Positions 1-5,055 of a stretch of 5,055 bases of DNA are shown here, piece by piece (within the stretch, counting starts at the first letter, position 1; each line of letters starts with the position of its first letter). Location: NCBI GenBank assembly GCA_905215845.1, contig CAJMRU010000093.1, forward strand, positions 1-5,055, in the 5' to 3' direction. The DNA comes from an uncultured bacterium. GTDB taxonomy: Bacteria; Bacillota; Clostridia; TANB77; CAG-508. A program made the position numbers and the translations under genes. The notes below the pieces were generated by a model. The model was given only the letters and a program-made list of their open reading frames with translations, had not been told where the DNA came from and ran no database searches.

Positions 1-125
1 AGCTCGTCAACAAACTTGTTTTTCATCAGTGTGACAATGACATACCCTCCACCAAAGGTGAAGGTACTTAAGTACAGGGTTGAAAAAAACAGTTTTTTCA
101 AAATGGTACTTTTTTTCTCTTTCAT
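1..125 (-). CDS. Chromate transporter (CHR family), N-terminal fragment, cut by window edge
   Basis: In the frame +1 to xseA, an ATG at 125-123 opens a reading frame that stays open to the window edge (41 complete codons). It begins MKEKKSTILKKLFFSTLYLS and continues with TFTFGGGYVIVTLMKNKF. A short basic N-terminus followed by a hydrophobic helix with TFGGGY and then a V-x-L-M-x-x-x-F-V pattern is the signature start of CHR-family transporters. These are membrane proteins annotated as chromate/sulfate antiporters, and in Clostridia they often occur as pairs of short half-size genes. Two TGA stops lie just upstream in this frame (about 132-137), so ATG 125 is the first available start. No good Shine-Dalgarno precedes it, so the start is uncertain and a TTG at codon 9 is an alternative. 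The reading frame overlaps the xseA frame by over 100 nt, which is not natural for two intact genes and marks a junction. The family call is recognition from a short fragment; substrate specificity cannot be judged. Confidence 0.72.
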   Translation of the reverse strand, partial: MKEKKSTILKKLFFSTLYLSTFTFGGGYVIVTLMKNKFVDE

Positions 126-1125
126 TTTTAGTATTCATCAAGTTCTCTAACTGTTTTATATATGAATCTAATTTTATATAGTTTTCATTAATCCTTCTTG
201 TTGGCTCTTTAAATACAAAACTTGACATACATTTTTCATATCTTAATTTCATTATTTCTACCTTTTTAGTTAAAGATATTTTTAGTCTATTTTGATATGT
301 ATTTATTTTTTGTTTTAATTCATAAATATCTGGAACTGCTAATTCTGCCGCTGCTGATGGAGTTGGTGCTCTTAAGTCTGCTACGAAGTCAGATATTGAA
401 AAATCTGTTTCATGACCTACTGCTGAAATTATTGGTATTTTTGAGTTATATATACTGTATGCTACAATTTCTTCATTAAATGGCCATAAATCCTCTAGCG
501 AGCCTCCTCCCCTTGCTAGTATCAGTACATCTGCTAAGTTATTTTCATTCATATATTCTATACCCTTGGCTATTTTTTCTGCTGCACCTTCTCCTTGAAC
601 TGGTACTGGTAATAGTCGTATATAGACATTTGGATTTCTTCTTGTTGATACATTTATTATATCTCTAATAACAGAACCTGTTTGCGAGGTTAATACTCCT
701 ATCACTTTTGGCATTAATGGTATTTTCTTTTTATTTTCTATATCAAATAATCCTTTTTCTTCTAATTCTTTTTTCAATTTTTGATATTTGGTATATAAAT
801 CTCCTACACCATCTTCTTCCATTGCTTTTACATATATTTGATATATACCATCTCTTTCAAATACTGATACAGTTCCAAATACAAATACCTTTGTCCCATC
901 TTTAGGTTCAAACATTAATTTTTGAGCATATGATTTAAACATTATACATTTTATTAATGAATTTTCGTCTTTTAATGTAAAATACATATGACCTGTGTAA
1001 TGATGTTTAAAATTTGATATTTCTCCTTTTATTAAAACATTATTCAAATATTCATCATCTGCTATTTTATCTTTTATATATTTATTTAAATCTGTAACAC
1101 TTATTGCCATTTCTGCATATTTCAT
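7..1125 (-). CDS. xseA: Exonuclease VII large subunit, C-terminally truncated or rearranged
   Basis: XseA is the catalytic subunit of exonuclease VII, which degrades single-stranded DNA from both ends in the cytoplasm. The 372-residue frame shows the N-terminal OB fold (about 8-105, with GEISNFK at 34-40 and GHMYFTLKD at 45-53). The nuclease core follows, with IGVLTS at 142-147, RD at 154-155, ARGGGSLEDLW at 204-214, VGHETDFS at 236-243 and ADLRAPTPSAAAE at 249-261. D155, R205, H238 and D241 fall at the positions reported as catalytic in E. coli XseA. A helical region follows from about 266 to 338. The expected C-terminal SPL-x-x-L-x-RGY segment is missing. Residues from about 340 on (ending HLWWRVCHCHTDEKQVC) look like nonsense and overlap a CHR transporter start in another frame. 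Most relatives are roughly 400-450 residues. Start ATG 1125 (MKYAEMAISV) is chosen because AAAGGAA lies upstream; the in-frame ATG at 1167 (MCAFL) has no such site. The core is probably real, but function is doubtful because the XseB-binding helical region is cut short. Confidence 0.85.
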   Translation of the reverse strand: MKYAEMAISVTDLNKYIKDKIADDEYLNNVLIKGEISNFKHHYTGHMYFTLKDENSLIKCIMFKSYAQKLMFEPKDGTKVFVFGTVSVFERDGIYQIYVKAMEEDGVGDLYTKYQKLKKELEEKGLFDIENKKKIPLMPKVIGVLTSQTGSVIRDIINVSTRRNPNVYIRLLPVPVQGEGAAEKIAKGIEYMNENNLADVLILARGGGSLEDLWPFNEEIVAYSIYNSKIPIISAVGHETDFSISDFVADLRAPTPSAAAELAVPDIYELKQKINTYQNRLKISLTKKVEIMKLRYEKCMSSFVFKEPTRRINENYIKLDSYIKQLENLMNTKNEREKKYHFEKTVFFNPVLKYLHLWWRVCHCHTDEKQVC

Positions 1126-1172
1126 AAAAAATATATTCCTTTCTTGATTTACTAAAAAGGCACACATAGCGA

Positions 1173-1245
1173 TGAAAGATTTTTTTCTTTCAAACTATTC
1201 TTCCTTTATATTTAAACTAGGGATATTTTATAAATAAAATATCCC
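1173..1245 (-). other. Two small stem-loops between nusB and xseA
   Basis: The 129-nt gap between nusB and xseA holds two perfect inverted repeats. The first in transcription order has arms of 11 bp (GGGATATTTTA at 1220-1230 and its complement at 1235-1245) around a 4-nt loop. The second has 7-bp arms (TGAAAGA at 1173-1179 and TCTTTCA at 1186-1192) around a 6-nt homopolymer. On the minus strand neither is followed by a run of T, so they are poor intrinsic terminators. They may be RNA processing or stabilising hairpins in a shared nusB-xseA transcript. The stems are read directly; the function is a guess. Confidence 0.35.
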
Positions 1246-1254
1246 CGTAACCTG

Positions 1255-1665
1255 CTATTCTTTTACTATGCTTGCTAAAATCCCATTAACAAAATTCTTT
1301 GATGAATCTTCCCCATATTTTTTGGCTAGTTCTACTGCTTCATTTATAACTACTTTAAAAGGTATTTCTTTATATTTTATTTCATAAATAGCCAATTTTA
1401 AAATTGCTAAATCTATTTTAGAAATTCTTTCTATTTTCCAATCAGATTTTAGGTTTTTTTCAATTTGTAATTTTATTTCTTCTTTGTTTTTTTCTATTCC
1501 TAAAATTGCATCTTCTATATATTCTTTTGCATTTTTATTTTCTATGTTATTACTTTCAAAATATAAGTCCATTTGTTCTTTTTGCTCTTCTATTGTTTTT
1601 TTGTTTTGTATTTCTATACTATATAACAACTTAAAAGCTTGTTCTCTAATTGCTGTTCTATTCAT
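1255..1665 (-). CDS. nusB: Transcription antitermination protein NusB
   Basis: NusB pairs with NusE (ribosomal protein S10) on boxA RNA to support rRNA antitermination. The 136-residue product is of normal family length and all-helical in character. It opens with the family motif R-x-A-x-R-E-x-A-x-x-x-L-Y (residues 3-15). The conserved C-terminal block follows: W76-K-I-E-R-I-S-K-I-D-L-A-I-L-K-L-A-I-Y-E, then IP at 101-102, INEAVELAKKYG at 107-118 and KNFVNGIL at 123-130. Start ATG 1665 is preferred over the in-frame ATG at 1680 because GGAAAGGG lies a few bases before it. The gene begins 15 nt after the DUF2273 stop, so the two are surely co-transcribed. In Bacillus, an Asp23-family gene (yqhY) also precedes nusB, followed by folD and xseA; here no folD is present. 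Nothing looks damaged. Confidence 0.93.
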   Translation of the reverse strand: MNRTAIREQAFKLLYSIEIQNKKTIEEQKEQMDLYFESNNIENKNAKEYIEDAILGIEKNKEEIKLQIEKNLKSDWKIERISKIDLAILKLAIYEIKYKEIPFKVVINEAVELAKKYGEDSSKNFVNGILASIVKE

Positions 1666-1680
1666 AACTACCCTTTCCAT

Positions 1681-1884
1681 CTACATTTTATCTATAAATT
1701 TTTTTAATTTTGTTTTAACCTCTTCTTTATTTCTTTGAACATAGTTTCCTATAAATGCTCCTAAAAATAATACAACTATTGCTAAAATTAATTTATCTAA
1801 TCTTGTTATTAATATTAGAATTGCTATTACTATTCCTATTATTGCACCTTTATATTGATTCCAAAACTCTTTAAAATTGTTCAT
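1681..1884 (-). CDS. DUF2273 small integral membrane protein
   Basis: This 67-residue protein has two predicted membrane helices (about 13-27, KGAIIGIVIAILILI, and 32-49), a short polar turn around RLDK, and a basic amphipathic tail (51-67, rich in Lys and Glu). Size, the KGAIIG opening of helix 1 and the LFLGAFIGNYV end of helix 2 fit the DUF2273 family. In Firmicutes such genes sit beside amaP and asp23, as here. Its molecular role is not established. By association it probably belongs to the membrane-anchored Asp23 assembly. A clear Shine-Dalgarno (AAAGGAAG) lies about 8 nt before ATG 1884. The gene is 41 nt downstream of amaP and 15 nt upstream of nusB. Confidence 0.83.
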   Translation of the reverse strand: MNNFKEFWNQYKGAIIGIVIAILILITRLDKLILAIVVLFLGAFIGNYVQRNKEEVKTKLKKFIDKM

Positions 1885-1925
1885 TATTTACACTTCCTTT
1901 CTTTGCCTAAGTATAAATTTTGACT

Positions 1926-2477
1926 TTATGCATTTTCTTCTTTTGGAGCAACTTTTTTTACAGTTATATTAACTTCATTTACTTCTAAATCTGTTGCTTT
2001 CTTTACTTTTTCTTTTATACTAGTTTGAAGATTCGCTGATAAATCTTTTATAACTGCATCTGCACTTACTATTAAATTTGCATATACTTTAACATTATTA
2101 TCTTTATCTAATTCAACTCTAGTTGTTACATCTTCTGTACTTTTAAATCCTTTTGCTACTGAATTCACTAAGTTTTCTATTGTTTCTTTAGAAATCATTA
2201 ATTTTCCACTTTCGTTTTCTAATAAAACACCTTGTCTTTCTTTTATTTGTTCTCTTGATGTTGAATCAAAGAATATACATTTAATTGAAAGTAATATAAA
2301 TACCACGCTAACACCAAGAATTACTTTTCCCCATGTGCTACTAACTATTGCTCCTTTTATTATTTCTCCTACTAAATCAATATCTACCCATCCAAATACT
2401 AATAAACAAGCTAATATAGAGATTATTAGTATTACATAAGAATATATTATTAATGTAACTTTTTCTAAAATTTTCAT
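1926..2477 (-). CDS. amaP: Alkaline shock response membrane anchor protein AmaP
   Basis: AmaP-type proteins tether Asp23-family proteins to the cell membrane; the interaction was shown in Staphylococcus aureus. The 183-residue product has two hydrophobic helices, about 7-29 and 52-70, joined by a mostly non-basic loop. A soluble domain follows (71-183) with the typical G-K-L-x-I-S-x-E-T-I-E-x-L at 91-103, and ends in a beta-alpha-beta pattern (NVKVYANLIVSAD, a helix of about 143-163, then VNEVNITVKKV at 166-176). This domain resembles a degenerate copy of the Asp23 fold in the neighbouring gene. Start ATG 2477 is preceded by AAGGAGA with good spacing. The gene lies between asp23 (221 nt upstream) and DUF2273 (41 nt downstream), the usual company for this family. 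The family call rests on architecture and context. Confidence 0.86.
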   Translation of the reverse strand: MKILEKVTLIIYSYVILIISILACLLVFGWVDIDLVGEIIKGAIVSSTWGKVILGVSVVFILLSIKCIFFDSTSREQIKERQGVLLENESGKLMISKETIENLVNSVAKGFKSTEDVTTRVELDKDNNVKVYANLIVSADAVIKDLSANLQTSIKEKVKKATDLEVNEVNITVKKVAPKEENA

Positions 2478-2541
2478 TTTTTTATTCTCCTTTTCTTATT
2501 ATATATAGTGCAAAATTTTTATAAATTAATTGCTTTTTTTA

Positions 2542-2598
2542 TTGTATAGGAAAAATCATCTTTTATCTTGACCCTATATAAGATTTTTCCGTATACAA
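2542..2598. repeat. Interrupted inverted repeat, 16-bp arms with one bulged base
   Basis: The left arm TTGTATAGGAAAAATC (2542-2557) pairs with GATTTTTCC (2582-2590) plus TATACAA (2592-2598), leaving only G2591 unpaired; 24 nt lie between the arms. It sits in the spacer between asp23 and amaP. Neither strand has a T run just after the structure, so it is not a standard intrinsic terminator. No flanking target duplication or open reading frame supports an insertion element. Possible roles are an mRNA processing or stability hairpin, or a protein-binding site. The pairing is directly visible and the role is unknown. Confidence 0.55.
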
Positions 2599-2602
2599 CA
2601 AG

Positions 2603-2656
2603 TAAAAGTGACTTTTAAAAAGACCCGCGATAGCTTTACTAATGTAGCTTCGCTAC
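2603..2656 (-). other. Cluster of alternative hairpins in the asp23-amaP spacer
   Basis: Read on the minus strand, the region downstream of asp23 first offers a short hairpin, GTAGC-gaa-GCTAC (2656-2644). An overlapping and mutually exclusive hairpin pairs GCGAAGCT (2653-2646) with AGCT-a-TCGC (2635-2627), with one bulged A. This second hairpin is followed by GGGTC and then five T (2621-2617), and then a 15-nt palindrome, TAAAAGTGACTTTTA (2603-2617). The second hairpin plus T run could be a weak terminator that reduces expression of amaP relative to asp23. The short stems make this tentative. It is locally richer in GC than its surroundings, which is why it stands out. Confidence 0.35.
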
Positions 2657-2698
2657 TTTTCTTATAATTACTTTTTCTTGTTTTTATTGTCTATATAA

Positions 2699-3148
2699 TT
2701 AATTATTTTCCTCTGTTTTTTCTTCTTCACTATTTTCATCTGACTTAACTACATCTGTATTAACACCTTGAACATGCACATTTACTTCTTCGACTTTTAA
2801 TCCTGTCATTCCTTCTACTGATTTTTTTACTCTGTTTTGAATTTCAAATGCTACATCTGGTATTCTTGAACCATATTCTACAATAATATTTACGTCAATT
2901 TTTACTTTTTCTTCTTCTATGTCAACTTTAATTCCTTTTGCTAGGTTTTTCTTTCCACTTAAAACTTCTGTAATTCCTCCTGCAAATCCTCCTGCCATTC
3001 CAGATACCCCTTGTACTTCTGAAACTGCAACTCCTGCAATTACTGCAACTACATCATTAGATATTTTTATTCCTTCATTTTCTGTTTTTATTTCTTCTTC
3101 AAGTTCTACAACTTCCCCATTTTCAACATTTTTGTTTTCTTCTTCCAT
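2699..3148 (-). CDS. Asp23/Gls24 family envelope stress response protein
   Basis: Asp23/Gls24 proteins are abundant cytosolic proteins that gather at the membrane via AmaP and are linked to envelope stress. The 149-residue product has acidic, low-complexity ends (1-25, and 135-149 with SEEEKTEENN) around a single Asp23 domain (about 26-130). Visible landmarks are GIKISNDVVAVIAGVAVSEV (26-45), GVSGMAGG (47-54), KVKIDVNIIVEYGSRIPDVA (81-100), and IQNRVKKSVEGMTGLKVEEVNVHVQGV (103-129). These are the standard family blocks. Start ATG 3148 has a strong AAGGAGG about 9 nt before it. It is the first gene of the block running into nusB, the position of yqhY in Bacillus, so a YqhY-type assignment is reasonable; I leave the symbol blank because paralogues are common. 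A promoter candidate lies 57-85 nt upstream. Confidence 0.93.
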   Translation of the reverse strand: MEEENKNVENGEVVELEEEIKTENEGIKISNDVVAVIAGVAVSEVQGVSGMAGGFAGGITEVLSGKKNLAKGIKVDIEEEKVKIDVNIIVEYGSRIPDVAFEIQNRVKKSVEGMTGLKVEEVNVHVQGVNTDVVKSDENSEEEKTEENN

Positions 3149-3173
3149 CTATGAATTCCTCCTTTTTAATATC

Positions 3174-3219
3174 AAAAATTGATATACTTAAATTCTGTGT
3201 TTTAAGTATATCAATTTTT
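3174..3219 (-). terminator. Perfect 19-bp inverted repeat after fmt: terminator and/or operator
   Basis: The arms at 3174-3192 and 3201-3219 are perfectly complementary over 19 bp around an 8-nt loop (TTCTGTGT). On the minus strand the structure starts with five A and ends with five T, giving a U-rich 3' side as in an intrinsic terminator. It lies 47 nt after the fmt stop. The stem is poor in GC, which weakens that reading. The downstream arm ends just before the asp23 Shine-Dalgarno, and the upstream arm contains the -10 box of the candidate asp23 promoter, so it could equally be an operator palindrome. The repeat itself is certain. Confidence 0.6.
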
Positions 3220-3233
3220 CATGATTTTTACAA
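3205..3233 (-). promoter_or_regulatory. Candidate sigma-A-type promoter for asp23
   Basis: On the minus strand, TTGTAA (3233-3228) is separated by exactly 17 nt from TATACT (3210-3205). This gives 4/6 and 5/6 matches to TTGACA and TATAAT. The predicted start is near 3198, giving asp23 a leader of about 50 nt. The -10 box lies inside the upstream arm of the 19-bp inverted repeat, and transcription would begin in its loop. A transcript started here would carry only one arm and could not form the hairpin. In such an AT-rich genome chance matches are common, but position and spacing are good. Confidence 0.5.
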
Positions 3234-3265
3234 CCTTTATCAGTAAATTTTAATAATTTAGTCGG

Positions 3266-4225
3266 TTATTCAAAAACCTCAAATTCTTCAATAGGATTTC
3301 CTCTCAAAAACTCCTGTATTGTCATTCTCTTTGCATTTTCTCCTTGAATTTCTATCACTTTCAAAATTCCTTCTTTTGTTTTTATAAATATACCATCTTT
3401 TTTATCTGAAACTATAACAGTTCCATCACGCATAAAGTCCATTGGACCACCAACCATTATCTCAGTTGATTTTGCTACATCTACTTTCCAAAACTTGATT
3501 TTCTTATCATTTAGGAATGTATATGCACCCATTATTGGATTTAAACCTCTTACTAAATTCTTTATTTGTTCTGCTGTTTGTTCTTCCCAATTTATTTTAG
3601 CCATTTCTTTAGATAGCATTGGTGCCATTGAAAATTCTCCTTCTTGTTTAGTTCTAGTTGCTGTTCCATTTTCTATATTTTTTAATGTTTTTACTAATAA
3701 TTCTCCACCTAATTTAGAAAGTCTGTCCCACAATTCTCCTGTTGTCTCATCTTCATCAATAGTTACTTCCTCTTTTAAAATCATATCTCCTGTATCCATT
3801 CCTTCATCCATATACATTGTAGTGATTCCAGTAGTTTTATCTCCATTTAATACTGCCCATTGTATAGGTGCTGCTCCTCTATATTTTGGAAGTAGTGAGG
3901 CATGAACATTGATACATCCTAATTTTGGTATTTCTAAAATTTCTTTTGGTAGTATTTTTCCATATGCTACAACACAAATCACATCCGGATTTAGTTCTTT
4001 TATTTCATTTATAAACTCTTCATTATTTTTTACTTTTTGTGGTTGAAATATTTTTAAATCTTTTTTTGTTGCAAATTCTTTTACAGGTGAAGCAACCATC
4101 TTCATTCCTCTACCTTTTGGTCTGTCTGGATTTGTTACAACTCCTATAATTTCATAGTTTGCTTCATATATAGCTTTTAGGCTTTCTTCTGCAAAATCAG
4201 GAGTTCCCATAAATACAATTTTCAT
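3266..4225 (-). CDS. fmt: Methionyl-tRNA formyltransferase
   Basis: Fmt transfers a formyl group from 10-formyltetrahydrofolate to Met-tRNA(fMet), making the initiator for bacterial translation. The 319-residue protein has the normal length. The N-terminal formyltransferase domain (1-205) opens with MKIVFMGTPDFA and contains TNPDRPKGRG at 31-40 and AYGKILP at 87-93. The catalytic block INVHASLLPKYRGAAPIQWA spans 105-124, with N106 and H108, and GMDTGDMI at 142-149 carries D144. The C-terminal tRNA-binding domain (about 206-310) shows NLVRGLNPIMGAYTFL at 223-238 and GENAKRM at 295-301. Start ATG 4225 has AAAGGATG upstream; an in-frame GTG at 4255 lacks support. It follows def by 169 nt, the common def-fmt order. 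All expected active-site residues are present. Confidence 0.96.
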   Translation of the reverse strand: MKIVFMGTPDFAEESLKAIYEANYEIIGVVTNPDRPKGRGMKMVASPVKEFATKKDLKIFQPQKVKNNEEFINEIKELNPDVICVVAYGKILPKEILEIPKLGCINVHASLLPKYRGAAPIQWAVLNGDKTTGITTMYMDEGMDTGDMILKEEVTIDEDETTGELWDRLSKLGGELLVKTLKNIENGTATRTKQEGEFSMAPMLSKEMAKINWEEQTAEQIKNLVRGLNPIMGAYTFLNDKKIKFWKVDVAKSTEIMVGGPMDFMRDGTVIVSDKKDGIFIKTKEGILKVIEIQGENAKRMTIQEFLRGNPIEEFEVFE

Positions 4226-4271
4226 ATATTTTTCATCCTTTCTAAAGTTAAACACTTTGTATTTAAATAAA

Positions 4272-4298
4272 GAATTAATTTTAATTTTTAATTAATTC
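4272..4298. repeat. AT-only palindrome between def and fmt
   Basis: GAATTAATT (4272-4280) and AATTAATTC (4290-4298) form 9-bp perfect arms around 9 nt. In sequence this AT-rich, such a palindrome may arise by chance. It lies about 50 nt upstream of fmt and could be a binding site or a weak hairpin. No convincing fmt promoter is seen with it. Confidence 0.25.
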
Positions 4299-4326
4299 AA
4301 ATATTTTAATTACTGTAATTTGATTG

Positions 4327-4365
4327 TAAAAGGCTTAATATTTCCCCTAAATATTAAGGCTTTTA
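4327..4365 (-). terminator. Hairpin after def, possible weak terminator
   Basis: TAAAAG (4327-4332) plus CTTAATATTT (4334-4343) pairs with AAATATTAAG (4349-4358) plus CTTTTA (4360-4365). The stem is 16 bp with one central mismatch (4333/4359) and a 5-nt loop, CCCCT. It begins about 30 nt after the def stop. On the minus strand the stem ends in four T followed by ACAATC, so the U tract is short. It may partly terminate def transcription or separate def and fmt expression. The pairing is clear; the termination role is uncertain. Confidence 0.45.
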
Positions 4366-4394
4366 TATCTTTGTATTTCTTATTTATAATTTTA

Positions 4395-4889
4395 TTATTT
4401 TTCACTTGAATTTGGGTCAATATATTCTAAAGTTCCTGGAACTATTTTATCAATAAATAATTCTCCATCTAAATGGTCTAGTTCGTGACAAATCGCTTGT
4501 GCTAACAGCTCTTTTGCTTTTACTCTCATTCTTTTTCCTTCTCTATCAGTATATTCAGCAGTTACTTCTGCTGGACGAACTACCTTTGCAAATTCATTTG
4601 GAAAACTTAGGCATCCTTCTTCAACTTCTTGTTCTCCTTTTGTTTTCACTATTACAGGATTTATTAACACAATAGGTCCTTTATCGTCATAAAGGTCAAT
4701 TACTACTACTCTTTTTAATATTCCAACTTGTACTGCTGCTAATCCTACACCATTATATTTATGCATTGTTTCTATCATATCATCTATAAGTGATTGTATT
4801 TTTTCATTTGATATATCTTCAAATGGTACTTCTCTTGATTTTTTCTTTAATATTTCATCACCTTGATATCTTAAATTTCTTATTGCCAT
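4395..4889 (-). CDS. def: Peptide deformylase
   Basis: Deformylase removes the N-formyl group from nascent proteins at the ribosome exit, using a bound metal ion, normally iron. The 164-residue product carries all three family motifs: GVGLAAVQ at 47-54, EGCLS at 91-95 (metal ligand C93), and HELDH at 135-139 followed by LDG (ligands H135 and H139, catalytic E136). Motif I has Val where Pro is the usual residue before Gln; that position is not catalytic. The N-terminus MAIRNLRYQGDEILKKKSREV is a normal deformylase start. ATG 4889 is supported by AAAGGA about 11 nt upstream. It works with fmt, the next gene, in the formyl-methionine cycle. The short C-terminus and lack of a long extension suit a type 1-like enzyme, but I do not press the subtype. 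Confidence 0.96.
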   Translation of the reverse strand: MAIRNLRYQGDEILKKKSREVPFEDISNEKIQSLIDDMIETMHKYNGVGLAAVQVGILKRVVVIDLYDDKGPIVLINPVIVKTKGEQEVEEGCLSFPNEFAKVVRPAEVTAEYTDREGKRMRVKAKELLAQAICHELDHLDGELFIDKIVPGTLEYIDPNSSEK

Positions 4890-5055
4890 AGTTTAATTCA
4901 TCCTTTCTCACTTCATTAAAATTTTTTATATTTATCAAAAATTTTCTTATTTTAAAGAGTTTAATAAATACAAAAAATTACTCTCAAAACTTAAAATTTT
5001 GATATTATACTAAAAATCATTTTAGATTTATTTTTACTTTTTAATTAGAAAATTT
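4890..5055 (-). promoter_or_regulatory. def upstream region with a possible -10 box
   Basis: These 166 nt show no coding potential that I can support. On the minus strand a perfect TATAAT sits at 5009-5004, about 115 nt before def, but the -35 position at 17-nt spacing reads AATAAA, a poor match. An imperfect inverted pair, TATCAAAAATTTT (about 4934-4946) against AAAATTTTGATA (about 4993-5004), could bracket the leader, but AT composition makes chance likely. If def is the first gene of its transcript, this is the best candidate. If an upstream gene such as priA is joined, the promoter may be spurious. Confidence 0.28.

Noticed and set aside
105..125. A AAA AAG slippery heptamer in the xseA frame, possible programmed -1 frameshift
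   Set aside because: The heptamer is in the correct phase, but the -1 frame meets TGA after three codons and the CHR frame is +1, so -1 slippage neither restores an XseA C-terminus nor joins the two frames. The tract is better viewed as a junction in A-rich DNA.
297..905. Plus-strand hydrophobic open frames within xseA
   Set aside because: They are antisense to a strongly conserved gene, and their Leu/Phe/Ile/Tyr-rich content is what the reverse strand of AT-rich Lys/Glu/Asn-rich coding DNA gives.
2478..2520. TATAAT-like box just upstream of amaP as a promoter
   Set aside because: The box lies so close to the Shine-Dalgarno that the start site would fall on or beside it, and the upstream -35 match is weak (TTTATA at 16-nt spacing).
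2542..2598. MITE or insertion-sequence remnant suggested by the inverted arms
   Set aside because: The element would be only 57 nt, with no flanking target duplication and no second copy in the window; a hairpin is the simpler reading.
2617..2653. T-box riboswitch suggested by CGCGGGTCTTTTT
   Set aside because: The conserved GGTGG-containing T-box sequence, a specifier stem and a proper antiterminator partner are absent, and amaP is not a typical T-box target.
2919..3905. Plus-strand open frames opposite asp23 and fmt
   Set aside because: Both lie opposite well-recognised genes, have no recognisable domain, and are Ser/Pro/Ile/Phe-biased shadows without convincing ribosome binding sites.

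Overview
The window is very AT-rich, and every gene I can support lies on the minus strand, so the biological reading order runs from position 5055 down to 1. Gene content, AT bias, strong AAGGAGG-type Shine-Dalgarno sites and the presence of Asp23/AmaP/DUF2273 proteins point to a low-GC Firmicute, most likely a member of the Clostridia. The species cannot be named from the sequence. These are mostly housekeeping genes, and I find no mobile element, CRISPR array, tRNA or rRNA.

Layout in transcription order: 5055-4890 is an AT-rich leader with a possible -10 box. Then come def (peptide deformylase, 4889-4395), a 169-nt gap with a hairpin, and fmt (methionyl-tRNA formyltransferase, 4225-3266). 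These two enzymes add and later remove the N-formyl group of initiator methionine. Next is a 117-nt gap with a perfect 19-bp inverted repeat that overlaps a good sigma-A-type promoter. After it comes an envelope-stress module: an Asp23-family protein (3148-2699), a 221-nt structured gap, the membrane anchor AmaP (2477-1926) and a small two-helix DUF2273 protein (1884-1681). The module leads directly into nusB (1665-1255), then a 129-nt gap with small hairpins, then xseA (exonuclease VII large subunit, 1125-7).

The main oddity is at the left end. XseA keeps its OB fold and full catalytic core, but its C-terminal segment and the expected xseB neighbour are absent. Instead, the last part of the xseA frame overlaps, in a different frame, the start of a chromate-transporter (CHR family) gene that runs off the window edge at position 1. 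The xseA tail from about residue 340 is therefore probably out-of-frame reading of foreign sequence. Either a real deletion or recombination, or an assembly join in an A-rich tract, could cause this. The other points worth a second look are the promoter/palindrome arrangement before asp23 and the structured asp23-amaP spacer. I do not see a convincing new biological system.
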